Source: Antilocapra americana (lineage: Eukaryota; Chordata; Mammalia; Artiodactyla; Antilocapridae). Taken from it: a stretch of 64,000 nucleotides of DNA. A program made the translations under genes and the position numbers. The stretch's first letter is position 1. Every line of letters begins with the position of its first letter. The notes under the pieces were generated by a model, which saw nothing but the letters and a program-made list of their open reading frames with translations, made no database searches and was not told the origin of the DNA. The stretch is from the NCBI GenBank assembly GCA_007570785.1, contig ML662442.1, positions 59,197,468-59,261,467 on the forward strand, written 5' to 3'. Positions 33,400 to 42,949 of the stretch are shown in pieces.

Positions 33400-34640
33400 T
33401 GTCTATCCAGTGTTAACTACCAAAGCCATATTTCTCTGTGGGTTGACCCTGTTCTCTCCTGTATTCCTCGCTTCTTGGTCTCTTGAGTTCCTTTTTGGAC
33501 CCTGGGCATAGCTTCCCATTGTTGGTTTCTCTGTTCAGCCCAAGTTGATGGAAACCACTGAAACCATTCTTTTGTTTTTATCTCAAACAGGACATTCAGT
33601 GCAACTTTTCTACTTCTTGCCCATAGTTCTTCTAGAGGACAACAGTAAGGATAGTAGAGTCTTCTCCTGGAGAGGCCCTTGTGGCATGAAGGCCTCCACT
33701 GCATTGTCTGACATTCCCAGGGTCAGGGCTATATAGTCAGTATATATGGCTTTTACCTGAAATGCAACTATGGCTTTATGAATGTTTTTCCAGGAGCTCC
33801 TAGTTTTAGGGACGTTGTCACTATTGGGAACACTATGCTCATACTCTTTGCAATCTAGATCTAGAGCAACATTGGGGAGTTCCCCTGGTGGCATAGGGGT
33901 CAGGATTCTGAGCTTCCACTACCATGGCCCAGGTTCAGTCCCTGGTCAGGAAACTGAGATCCCACAAGTTGTGTGGCATAGCCCAAAAGAGAAGGAGCTA
34001 CATTGGCTTACCTCTGTCTCTTCCCTGTTGGTTGCCATGTTCCAAAAACACTGCAACAAGAGGTCAGTGGTTAGTTTTCCTGTACTGCAGCACTGTCTGA
34101 GATATGTAGGGCTGCAAGGCCTCCTTATCAAACAGGTGTCCTGTCTAAGTCACATGAGCCTCCCCCGGCCTCGTCCCTTCTGTTTTTCAGTTTCCATGTT
34201 TCATTCTCAGAGAAGAACCACATTTCATGGGTTATATTTTTCAGCAACACCATGAGGGGCTTTGGGTTGAGTGAAAACTAGCTTTACTTCGGGCTTTTAA
34301 GCGACCTAGATAAAAAAGAGAGAGAGAGAGACCTAGATTAAGCAGAACTTCCTAAACAGGGGCCTTTGACTCCCCTTGGATGTCATCTACAGCCCCTTGC
34401 ATGTGGAAGTTAGAGACTGTTGCAGGAGTATGAAGGTGGCTAGAAGCTAGGTTAGTTTTCCAAAATTTTAGGGCCCATCTCTTGCATTCTGTCCTCATCC
34501 ATCACCCAGTTTATTCTTGTTGACCGGAAGACTGTTAACATCTTATTTATCCCCATGAGGAATAGATATAGCAGTGGGTTTGCCTGGGAGTCACACAATG
34601 CACATGCTTAAAGCAGAATGAAGAAAGTACAAATCATAGC
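33400..34640 (-). other. Probable remainder of the ERV insertion, unresolved
   Basis: This stretch lies between the env remnant and the point where L2 text resumes (about 34645), so it most simply belongs to the same insertion. Two overlapping minus frames (33417-33704 and 33610-33894) are 94-95 codons long, but I recognise neither gag, pol nor env surface domains. A short tRNA-Glu SINE interrupts it. Confidence 0.35.
33876..33994 (+). repeat. Short tRNA-Glu SINE
   Basis: 'gagttcccctggtggcatag', 'gttcagtccctggtcaggaa', tail 'gtggcatagcccaaaagaga'. Confidence 0.85.
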
Positions 34641-34644
34641 CAGC

Positions 34645-34930
34645 ATAGGCTGTGAGGACTTTCTATTTCCATGTAAGAAAACATTCCAGGCCCAAAGCAT
34701 GCACTTACGCAGTTATGCAAATTTCAACAGGCTACCTGTGACTGCTTTTTCCAATATCTACCTTAACTCTCTGTTTGTACCCTGGAAAAGACCTCCTCAT
34801 CTTCTCAAAGATTTTGCTCCTGTAACTTTTGCCTCATTTTCCAGCATCATAATCCTCCACCCTCTACTAAATCAATCCCATGAACATATAAAGATGCTCA
34901 ATCATCTCCAATTTAAAAAGCAGTCCCTCC
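34645..34930 (+). pseudogene. L2 LINE, segment before reverse transcriptase
   Basis: 'aagattttgctcctgtaact', 'atcataatcctccaccctct' and 'catataaagatgctcaatca' follow in order after the 31904 linker text in L2. The intervening 2.7 kb is therefore inserted DNA. Confidence 0.65.
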
Positions 34931-35029
34931 ATTTAATTTCCAAATACATGGAGTTTTTTAAAGTATCTTTGATATTAATTTCTCATGCTCATATTAATTT
35001 CTCATTTAAATACTTTCTTCTCTGTAATC

Positions 35030-35208
35030 ATTGTTTTTTTTCTTTACATTATCGTGTTGATTTTGCCATACATTGACATGAATCCACCATGTGTATACAT
35101 GTGTTCCCCTTCCAGAACCCCCCTCCCACCTCCCTCTCGATTCCATCTCTCTGGGTCATCCTGGTGCACCAGCCCTGAGCACCCTGTATGTTTTTTTAGT
35201 TCTCTAAT
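35030..35208 (-). repeat. Bovine L1 3'UTR
   Basis: Left T-run, 'ttgccatacattgacatgaa', 'catgtgttccccttccagaa' (the reverse complement of the G-rich 3'UTR), and 'ctgggtcatcctggtgcacc'. The 152- and 76-codon + frames here are antisense L1 or L2 readings. Confidence 0.85.
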
Positions 35209-36079
35209 TTTATGAGGCTTTCATTGGCTAAGTCAAAGATCTCGCTTGGTAAACGTCACATTGCACATGAAAATATGTGGGTTGTTTTCATATATCTTTT
35301 GATATTGATATCTAACATAATTCCAAGTGATAAGAGAATAGACTCTGTATGATTTCAACACCTTTAGACTATGACATTTTTGCACTTTGTTTTATGTCCC
35401 TGGATATGCTCCAGTGTCTCCTGGTTTATAGTCTATGGGAACTTGAATAGGATTTGTATCCTACTGTAAAGTGGAAATTGTATGAATCTGAATTATGTTG
35501 AATTGGTTCATGATGCTTTTCAGGTCTACTATATCCTTCTACTTTTCTGTATACTCACTCTGCTAATTTTGAGTTTGATATTGAAACTCCAACTAAAAAT
35601 CTTATTATCTACGTAAAAAAATTGTAATATATAGTGGAACTATATGTAACTTTGTTCTGTATTTTCTTTTTTCTTTTCTTTTTTTTTTTGCAGGACAAAC
35701 CAAAGAATTTTAATGGAATAGAATAAGAAGGTACTCTGAGATGGTGTCAGGTTGTACACTGCAATAACCTTAAGAAACCATCACATACAGAACTTGGGTG
35801 CAGTATCAAAGGTGAACATTACCTGTAAAGTCTATCAATCTTTTCTTAATTATAAATGTGGGGCTGGGTTTTTGTCATTACTTCAACCAAAATAATATAT
35901 CACCACAGGTAACAGAAGATATGAAAATTCAGCTTTTTTCTCATAAAAAATAAAGAGATTTGCAAAAATATAAAACATTGCTACTCTTCCTGTTAAATTT
36001 GTTTTTGGAAATAGTTTTCTCATAAAAGCTAGTTCTGTTATTGGTTTATTTTAAAAATAGATTAATGAAAGTTTTAAAG
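35209..36079. other. Unassigned intergenic sequence
   Basis: No gene or family recognised; inserted within the split L2. Confidence 0.4.
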
Positions 36080-36200
36080 TGAAGTTGCTCAGTAGTGTCC
36101 AACTCTTTACGACCCCATGGGCTGTAGCCTATCACGCTCCTCCATCCACAGGATTTTCCAGGCAAGGGTACTGGAGTGGGTTGCCATTTCCTTCTCCTGT
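36080..36200 (-). repeat. BovA monomer SINE
   Basis: 'gtgaagttgctcagtagtgt' to 'ttgccatttccttctcctg', one BovA unit without a tRNA head. Confidence 0.88.
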
Positions 36201-36269
36201 TCTGTATTTTCTAAGTCTCTTGTACATGTGTTATCAAACTTTCATAATTTAAAAAAGAAAGAGAAAATA

Positions 36270-36745
36270 CAAAGCATCCCCTCAACCTTACAGTTCTCCC
36301 TCTCCAGGTACAGAGCCATTTTTGCTCTCACCTCACTTACTCCTCAGTCCTTTTCACTGTGCTTCCGTAACCACTATTCCTCTAAAACTATTCACTGGTG
36401 ATCTTCACACTTTCAAATCCAGGGTCATTTCTGTCATCTTACTTGACCTTTCAGAAGCATTCATTCTAACTGACCTATCTCTCCCTGAATCTCTTCCCTT
36501 TCTTTCTGAGCTATCACACTCTCCAGCTTTCCCCACAAGGCGTTTCCTTTTCCAGCACTTCCATGTCTGCTGGAACTCTCAAGTGCTCCAAGACTCTGTC
36601 TTGGGCTTTCTCTTTATGCTCTTTCCCTGATGATTTCACTGTCGTTTTTTAAATACCTTATTCAAGCCAATGACACTCAAGCCCTAACCTCTCCTGTGGA
36701 TTTCCAGCTAAGGTATCAAACTGCCTTCTTGATTTTTTCACATAT
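36270..36745 (+). pseudogene. L2 LINE, reverse-transcriptase region
   Basis: The 102-codon + frame 36322-36630 contains VISVILLDLSEAF (about 36427-36465), corresponding to the L2 RT block usually read as the 'LLDLSAAFDTVDH' motif with its first aspartate kept and the second lost, and GFLFMLFP near its end in place of the usual GPLLF. Decayed and inactive. Confidence 0.7.
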
Positions 36746-36758
36746 ACGTAATTACGCA

Positions 36759-36777
36759 CCCCCCCCCCCCCCCCCCC
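36759..36777 (+). repeat. 19-base poly-C run
   Basis: Uninterrupted C19 following 'attacgca'. No repeat family ends this way that I know of. Confidence 0.97.
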
Positions 36778-36964
36778 TGCCACTGCCAATTTAGCTCTTC
36801 AGCTTTACTGTTTCATGTACTTAACACTCCACTATTTCATGAAATATTCACAAGATTTTCTTCAATTAACAGTGGTCTGTCCTACAATTAAACCTGGAGT
36901 TTACTAGTTCAGTTTTAGACACTGGAAAAAAGAATATTATACTAAGAGATAGATTCTTTAATTC

Positions 36965-38170
36965 TCATATTTTAAAAATTTGTATTGAGGTACAATTGAC
37001 AAACATTATATTAACTGTAGCTGTACAATGTAAAAATTTGATATTTGTATGTACTGCAAACTGATCACCACAATGAGTCTAGTTGACATCTGTCACCATA
37101 CAGTTACAGAATTGTTTTTCTTATAATAAGAATTTTTAATATCTACTCTCTTAGCAACTTTCAAATATGCAATACAACATTATTAACTATAGTCACTTTA
37201 CTATATGTGACATCCCCATTACTTATTTATAATTGGAAGTTTGTATCTTTTGAGCTCCTCCAGCCTTTTCACCCACCCTCCATCCCCCACCTCTGGCTAC
37301 CACTGATCTGTTCTCTGTCTTTTGAGTTCGAATTTTTTTCTTCTTCTTTTATTTAGATTGCACATATAAATAAAATCATATAGTATTGGTCATTGGTCTT
37401 ACAGTATGGCCCTTCAAGGTCCATTTAGATTGTCACAAATTGTTAAGATTTCATTCTTTTTTGTGGCTGAATAATATTCCATTGTGTACATATACTACAT
37501 TTTCTTTAACCATTCATTCATTGATGGACACTTGAATTGCTTCCAGAGTTTGGCTGCTGTAGGTAATGCTGTTCTGAACATTGGGGTGCATGTATCTTTT
37601 CAAATCAGAGCTCTTGTTTTCTTCAGGTAAATATCCAGAAGTGGAATTATTGGATTATATGGCAGTTCTATTTTGAATTTTTTGAGAAACCTCCATACTG
37701 TTTTCCATAGTGGCTGTACCAATTTACCTTCCACCAACAGTGCACAAAGCTTCCTTTTTCTCCACATCATCACTAGCATTTTTTACCTCTTGTCTTTTTG
37801 AGGACAACCATTCTAACAAGTATGAGGTGATTTCTCACTGTGGTTCTGATTTACATTTCGCGGATGATTAAGTAAAGTTGTTAAGTCGTATCCACTCTAC
37901 AGTCCGTGGAATTCTCTAGGCCAGAGTACTGGAGTGGGTAACCATTCCTTCTCCAGGGGATCTTCCCAACTCAGGGATCGAACCCACATTGCAGGCGAAT
38001 TTTTAAGTGATGTTGAATAATTTTTCATGTATATGTTACCAATCTGTAAATCTTCGGAAAAATCTATTAGCTCCTCTATCCATTTTTAAATTGGATTGTT
38101 AGGGGGTTTTGCTATTGAATTGCATGAGTTCTTCATATTTTTTGGACATTATCCCTTATCAGATCTTTTT
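36965..38170 (-). repeat. Old L1, 3'UTR and late ORF2, antisense
   Basis: 'attgaggtacaattgacaaa', 'aagatttcattcttttttgt', 'gaataatattccattgtgta', 'ccatactgttttccatagtg', 'ttggacattatcccttatca'. The order is the reverse complement of L1 ORF2 to 3'UTR. A Bov-tA is inserted at 37858-38005. Confidence 0.88.
37858..38006 (-). repeat. Bov-tA SINE
   Basis: 'agtaaagttgttaagtcgta' body and 'gaacccacattgcaggcgaa'; the reversed head is incomplete. The host text 'gatgatta'/'gtgatgttgaa' flanks it. Confidence 0.82.
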
Positions 38171-38229
38171 TCTGAAAGCTGACTTTTTTTTCCACCCAAG
38201 TTAATTATGTTTATACTACTTAACATAGA

Positions 38230-38723
38230 CAGGTGGCGCTGGTGGTAAAGAACCCACCTGCTGATGCAGGGGACGTCTAGTCAAGGCTATGGTTTTTCCA
38301 TTAGTCATGTACCTACGTGAGAATTGGACTGTAAAGAAAGCTGAGAGCTGAAGAATTGATGCTTTTGAACTGTGGTGTTGGAGAAGACTCTTGAGAGTCC
38401 CTTGGACTGCAAGGAGATCCAACCAGTCCATTCAAAAAGAGATCAGTTCTGAGTGTTCATTGGAAGGACTGATGTTGAAGCTGAAACTCCAATACTTTGG
38501 CCACCTGATGCGAAGAACTGACATTTGAAAAGACCTTGATGCTGGGAAAGATTGAAGGTAGGAGGAGAAGGGGACGACAGAGGATGAGATGGTTGGATGG
38601 CATCACCAACTCAATGGACATGAGTTTGGGTGGACTCCAGGAGCTGGTGATGGACAGGGAGGCCTAGTGTGCTGCGGCCCAGGGGGTCACAAAGAGTCAG
38701 ACACGACTGAGCAACTGAACTGA
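38230..38723 (+). repeat. Bov-tA head fused to BovB 3' end
   Basis: 38230-38273 is a tRNA-Glu SINE head ('gtggcgctggtggtaaagaa', 'ctgatgcagggga'). It then switches without the SINE body into internal BovB ('cgtctagtcaaggctatggt') and follows BovB to its end ('cacgactgagcaactgaact'). Codons of the BovB C-terminus are readable but broken. Confidence 0.88.
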
Positions 38724-38925
38724 ACTGAGTGAGAATTTGGTGCATGGGAGCTCAACCCAGTGGTCTGTGACATGAGTGGAAGGTGGGAGGGAGACTCAAC
38801 AGAGGGGAGATATATGGATACCAATCTACCGCTGATTCATGTTGAGGTACAGCAGAAAGCAAAACAATATTGGAAAGTAATTATCCTTCAATTAAAAATA
38901 CATTAATTAAAAAATAAAATCACAA
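38724..38925 (+). repeat. Bovine L1 3'UTR fragment
   Basis: 'catgggagctcaacccagtg', 'gttgaggtacagcagaaagc', end 'aaagtaattatccttcaatt' with an A/T tail. Confidence 0.8.
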
Positions 38926-38935
38926 TACACCATTT

Positions 38936-39060
38936 TACTGGAGAAAGAAACGGCAATCCACTCCAGTTTTCTTGCCTGGAGAATCCCATGGACAGAGAAG
39001 CCTGGCAAGCTAAAGTCCATGGGGTTGCAAAGAGTCAGACACGACTGACCAACAAAAACA
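38936..39060 (-). repeat. BovA monomer with target duplication
   Basis: 'tggagaaagaaacggcaatc' to 'gtcagacacgactgaccaac'. acaccatttta occurs at 38926 and at 39062. Strand follows the convention used for the Bov-A2 at 16283. Confidence 0.9.
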
Positions 39061-39119
39061 TACACCATTTTATGGGACTCGAAGTAAGGTGGGGACAATT
39101 AACTTATACATATCACAAA

Positions 39120-39560
39120 TTTAAGGGCACATAATCTTTGACTCATTTCTAGAAATGGATCCTGCAAATCTTCTCACAAGTTCATTAGGATACATCTATA
39201 ATTCACTTTGGCACTATTTGAAATAGTGAAAAGCTATAAAGTTATGAAATTACGACACATCCAACTGAACACTCTATAGGCTATAAGCAAGGTCATCTGT
39301 ATGTACTGACATGGAAAGAGGTCTATATCTACAATAGGCAAAGAAAGTTGCAAAAAGGGCTCAGATCCTAATTGTATGTGAAAAAATTTGTACATATATT
39401 TATATATGCTTAGAAATTTTCAAAAACCATTAATATTAATTACTGCAATAGCAAAGATTCCCAGGGATATGAAAGGAACTTTTACTTTGCTTTTTATATC
39501 CTTTTGCACTGGTTTAGCTTTTAAACATGAGCAATATGCAAAATTTACTTTGCACATTAC
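39120..39560 (+). repeat. L1ME-like 3' fragment
   Basis: 'actcatttctagaaatggat', 'gtactgacatggaaagaggt' and 'aaaagggctcagatcc' follow the L1ME late region; strongly decayed. Confidence 0.6.
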
Positions 39561-39932
39561 AAAAAACGCTATTTTCAAATCTACACAATGCCCAACCACA
39601 TAAACACTTCATTGCTTCGGTTCCTGTCACAGAAATTTGCTTTTCACTGTTGTCTTTTAATCTGGAGTCTTTAAATTTTTTTCACTTTAATTTTCTAAAA
39701 AGCCACCGCATATATTCATTCATTGATTCAACCAGTTGTTACTGACGACCTACTTTATGCCAGGCACTATGGTAAGGCAGAAAAACGAAGAGCGGGGCAC
39801 CAGGGGAGGACTATAACCAAATGCACATGTACATAATAATTAGTAGTGAGTGCTACGAAGACCCGAATTTTCAGATGCCGAAATGTCCAAATGTCATGTA
39901 CCCCCACGTGTGCATAATACATATATTTACCC

Positions 39933-40135
39933 ATGTGTGCTCAGTGGCCTCCGGCTCTCTGGAACCCCATGGACTGAAGCCAGTCAAGCTCCTCTGTCCA
40001 CCGCAAGAATACTGGAGTGGGTAGCCAATTCCTCCTCCAGGAGATCTTCCTCACCCAGCCATAGAACCTCCTGCTCCTCCATTTCCAGCATGGGCAGGCG
40101 AATTCTTTACCACTGAGCCATCTGGGAAGCCCCAT
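39933..40135 (-). repeat. Bov-tA SINE
   Basis: 'gtgctcagtggcctccggct' to 'actgagccatctgggaagcc'. acccat is repeated at the flanks. Confidence 0.9.
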
Positions 40136-40296
40136 ATTACCCATACATACATACGTCTTCACCCGTGCATATATAAATGCTACTGAATTAAAGTGTCGTT
40201 TGGATAAATTATTCTGGGAAATTTCTCAAATTAATCTTTCTCCTGCAGTCATTATAATGACTTTAGTGCAAATTATTTTTTAATAGCAAAGGGTTT

Positions 40297-40320
40297 TTTT
40301 CTTTCTTTCTTTCTTTCTTT
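40297..40320 (+). repeat. TTTC microsatellite
   Basis: Five TTTC units after a T-run, just upstream of the CpG island. Confidence 0.92.
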
Positions 40321-41016
40321 GTGTCGATTTAGGAAAATTACTTAGCTACTGCAGGCCTTAGTTTTCTCCTCCGCCAAGTGGAGGATGTACTTCTCGAGTC
40401 TGCTGTCTCGGGGAGAATTTTCGGCGCTGATCAGCGTTCACAGCAGCGCCGGGCACCCAGCGGCGTAGGGTGGGGCGGGCCCGGTGAAGCGCAGCGCGCC
40501 GGCTCTCCGGAGAGGCTCGGCGTTCTCACTGTGGACCAGGTGAGAATCGCGGCGCTTTCAAAGACTTTTCATCCAAGCATTTCTGCCCGGCGATTTCTCT
40601 TTCAGGGCGCGCAGCGGCGGCCGGGCGTCAGCTGCCCCAGGATCAGCCAACCCTCCAGCTCGACTTCTTGAGCGGATCACAGGCTGAGGCCGCCCTGCGC
40701 TGTTAAACTCCAGTCCGCAGACGCCCCCAGCCGCACTACGCGTCCGGAGCGGACTTGGCTCTGGGTAGGCGGCAGCCTCGCCTCTAAAGGCGGCTGTTGG
40801 TTTAAATTCTGGCGCCACTCCCGCGCCACGTAGAGCCAGTGTCGGAAGCGACGGACAGCGGCGCGGCAGCGGGCGTGCGCCCGGGGCAGAACGTGCGCGC
40901 CGCGGAGGGGCGGTGCGCGCACCACGCCGCGGAACGAGCCCCCGAAAGAAAAGAGCCGCCTGGCGCGCTCTCGCTCCTCCCGTCAGGAACGGCCACGCCC
41001 CCGTGCTCTCCAGGGT

Positions 41017-41073
41017 CCAATAGGGGAGAGAGGGAGGGGCGGCCTCCGGCCGGCTCGGGAGAGACTATATAAG
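41017..41073 (+). promoter_or_regulatory. SNHG5 core promoter: CCAAT, GC box, TATA
   Basis: CCAAT at 41017-41021, GGGGCGG at 41036-41042 and TATATAAG at 41066-41073, with a further CCACGCCC at 40993-41000. The TATA box lies 32 bases before the pyrimidine-rich start at 41098. TATA plus a terminal oligopyrimidine start is the usual combination for 5'-TOP genes. Confidence 0.82.
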
Positions 41074-41097
41074 GGACTGCAGGCGGGCGGGCTCGGT

Positions 41098-41136
41098 CTT
41101 TTACGTCGGAACTCGGGAGCCGGTCGCAGCTGCCAG
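41098..41136 (+). other. SNHG5: SNHG5 exon 1 with 5'-TOP start
   Basis: Starts at C41098 followed by TTTT, 32 bases after TATA, and ends tgccag/gtaagt at 41136/41137. A start one to three bases away cannot be excluded from sequence alone. Confidence 0.8.
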
Positions 41137-42169
41137 GTAAGTACGGGTTGCTGGCGGTCGTGCGCGCGAACTTGGGTGGCGCCGCTTGGGTCGGGGAATG
41201 CAATACGGTAAAAAGACTTCAGAAATTGAGGGTTAGAATGCGGCGTTGAATATTAACGCCTGGAAAGCGCGCCGCCGGACCGCCACGTGTCTCCAGCCGC
41301 GGTGGCACCGGCTTCGAGCTTTGGCGTGCGTAGGCTGCTGTTGGTGGTCATGGCGCTGCGCGCGGCGGGGTTGCTAAGCCGGCTGGATAATTCTGAGCGG
41401 CGCACGGGAGGCGACCACATTCCTGGGATTTGGGGCGGGAGTTAACGCTTAACGTTGACTTCCAGGCCTTAGATAAACGTCGTCATATCAACAGTTATTT
41501 CAAAATGGGCCGCTCCTGAATCTGCGTTGAGACTGAGTTGTATTGTGCCCAGGTGGCGCTGTGTACAAATCAAATTGTTGGAAGGGAAGGTTTTAGTGCT
41601 GAAAACCTTGAACTATGACCTTCTATGACGGTGCTCAATTTTTTAATATATTTATTCTTCCGCAGGTTAATATGTTGATTATCCCTCAGGAACAATGGAT
41701 TTCAGTGAGGCGGAACTGTTACATGGAGATGCTAAAGTAAGTGTTGAGAGCTTAGTTTTAAGCTGAAGGAATAAACCTGTTGATTTACAGGAAAGATGAT
41801 GCATCGTTTGAAATTGTCTTTTTTTTTTTAGATGCAAAGGTACATTTCAAAACATGCCCGACAATATTGGCTGGAAAATGACTTGGATAAAACCTGATGA
41901 CTTTACCAGGTATGTGTTCGACTAGTACTTTGAGTCTCCATGTGCTTAGTCCACATGTAGATTAAATGAGAAAAATATTTTTGTTTTTCAACAGCATTTT
42001 GCAGGTTGAAGAATACTAATGAAGCTGTGGATGTCACTGAGCAGCTTCATTTTAAAGTAAGTTACCCTGACTTACAAAATTTGCTGCTGCAGTAATTCTA
42101 CTGTAATACTTGGCCTTTAAATATCTGGTTTGTGGTAAATGTCCATGAGGTGTAGCTTAATGGATTTTG

Positions 42170-42243
42170 GTCTGATCAATGATGAAACCTATCCCGAAGC
42201 TGATAACCTGAAGAAACGCATGTACGGATTTGGCTTCTGAGAC
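42170..42243 (+). ncRNA. SNORD50B: C/D box snoRNA SNORD50B
   Basis: Lies in intron 4 of the host gene. C box ATGATGA at 42179-42185, D' box CTGA at 42200-42203, D box CTGA at 42237-42240; short flanks gtc/gac (42170-42172 and 42241-42243) could close the terminal stem. The guide-type segment acctatcccgaag lies just before D', and tacggatttggctt before D. The U50 family directs 2'-O-methylation of 28S rRNA by fibrillarin in the nucleolus; from memory the human sites are around C2848/G2863. It is distinguished from its sister copy by 'gaagctgataacc'. It is released from the spliced intron by exonuclease trimming, so no promoter of its own is expected. Confidence 0.92.
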
Positions 42244-42463
42244 AAAACTAATGTGCAGATATGAGAACAAGTTTTATAGCAGATTTTTGTTAGGTTATGC
42301 CTCATAGAGGAAAAACTTAATTCACAGTAGTGGGGTTTTCTGTGCCAACAGTGAGGAGTAACTGCCTCTTGAAAGAAGTCGGTGTGCTGTGACATTCCGA
42401 GGGTGGAAACATTTCTGTGAGTAGAGATGTTTTGCTTCAAAATCAGTAAACGTGTCCTTGGTC

Positions 42464-42536
42464 TTACCTATGATGATCCTATCCCGAACCTGAATTTCTG
42501 TTGAAAAAACTTATACGGATCTGGCTTCTGAGGTAG
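42464..42536 (+). ncRNA. SNORD50A: C/D box snoRNA SNORD50A (U50)
   Basis: Lies in intron 5. C box ATGATGA at 42470-42476, D' box CTGA at 42490-42493, D box CTGA at 42528-42531. The flanking TACC (42465-42468) and GGTA (42532-42535) pair perfectly to close the terminal stem. The guide segment cctatcccgaac ends at D', nearly identical to that of the neighbouring copy; the second segment tacggatctggctt precedes D. About 100 bases separate the D box from the exon 6 acceptor, somewhat more than the usual 70-80. The two snoRNAs clearly arose by duplication of an intron unit. This copy matches human U50 most closely ('cgaacctgaa..tctgttgaaaa'). Confidence 0.93.
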
Positions 42537-42924
42537 ACCATTATAAGGACAACAGCACTTTTGAAATTGTTGAAAAGTTTTAAGTTTTTATTTTTATATC
42601 GATAGTTTTGTAAACCTCAATTTTTTCCTTTTCTAGGGCTAGTGCTGCGAGATTTACTTGTCTGTTTGATGAAAATCTGATGATTGGGGAAACCTCCATT
42701 TTATGGACGTAGGAAGAAAATTCAAGATGGATTATATTTTTACATAGGTTTGTGAATAGATTATGAACCAGCATCGAATCTATATAATGCATCCATAAGA
42801 GTCAAGGCATTTCTATTTGACTGTGACACTGTTATAGAGTTATAACCTGTCAACCAGTGTATTACTTTCTAGCTATGAAACTGTTTATAATGGAAAATTC
42901 TGTTTCTAGTTATACAGCCTTGTA

Positions 42925-42930
42925 ATTAAA
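42925..42930 (+). terminator. Probable SNHG5 poly-A signal ATTAAA
   Basis: The first good signal after exon 6, with a GT-rich stretch (ttggttgcctctgtgtttg) 25-45 bases downstream. Cleavage is therefore expected near 42945-42950. Confidence 0.6.
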
Positions 42931-42949
42931 TAATTTTGAATAGCTTTTG

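Larger units (their letters stand above)
40425..41460. promoter_or_regulatory. CpG island over the SNHG5 promoter
   Basis: The only stretch of the window dense in CpG dinucleotides, with GC-rich composition on both sides of the inferred start at 41098. It covers the upstream region, exon 1 and most of intron 1. A dense unmethylated-type island is normal for a constitutive snoRNA host gene. Apparent frames of 77-133 codons here (for example 40802-41203 minus and 40378-40671 plus) come from the scarcity of stop codons in GC-rich DNA. Confidence 0.9.
41098..42948 (+). ncRNA. SNHG5: snoRNA host gene SNHG5 (U50HG)
   Basis: A non-coding host transcript whose introns release C/D snoRNAs. It is identified by two U50-family snoRNAs in successive late introns and a six-exon layout. 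Inferred exons are 41098-41136, 41666-41736, 41832-41909, 41995-42056, 42352-42416 and 42637 to about 42948. Every donor is GT (gtaagt, gtaagt, gtatgt, gtaagt, gtgagt) and every acceptor AG behind a pyrimidine tract. Exon 2 could alternatively start at 41690 and exon 4 at 42005. The start CTTTTAC is a 5'-TOP sequence, implying growth-controlled expression like ribosomal-protein genes. Exons are short with no conserved reading frame. In human, introns 4 and 5 of U50HG carry the two snoRNAs, as here. The 3' end is inferred from ATTAAA at 42925-42930 and the GT-rich text after it; no AATAAA is present. Confidence 0.9.

Noticed and set aside
33782..34255. 157-codon + frame near the ERV remnant
   Set aside because: No recognisable domain, spans a SINE, and the surrounding evidence points to minus-strand retroviral debris.
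40297..40320. TTTC repeat as a regulatory GAGA-type element
   Set aside because: A simple microsatellite; nothing in the sequence ties it to the promoter 750 bases away.
40378..41203. Several GC-rich open frames (77-133 codons) around the CpG island
   Set aside because: Stops are rare in GC-rich DNA, the frames overlap on both strands, and none shows a domain or splicing logic; the island belongs to a non-coding gene.
41737..41831. Possible third C/D snoRNA in intron 2 ('agatgatgcatcg')
   Set aside because: A C-box-like gatgatg is present but there is no D box at a suitable distance and no terminal stem.
42189..42440. 83-codon minus frame over SNORD50B and exon 5
   Set aside because: It is the antisense of a snoRNA and a non-coding exon.
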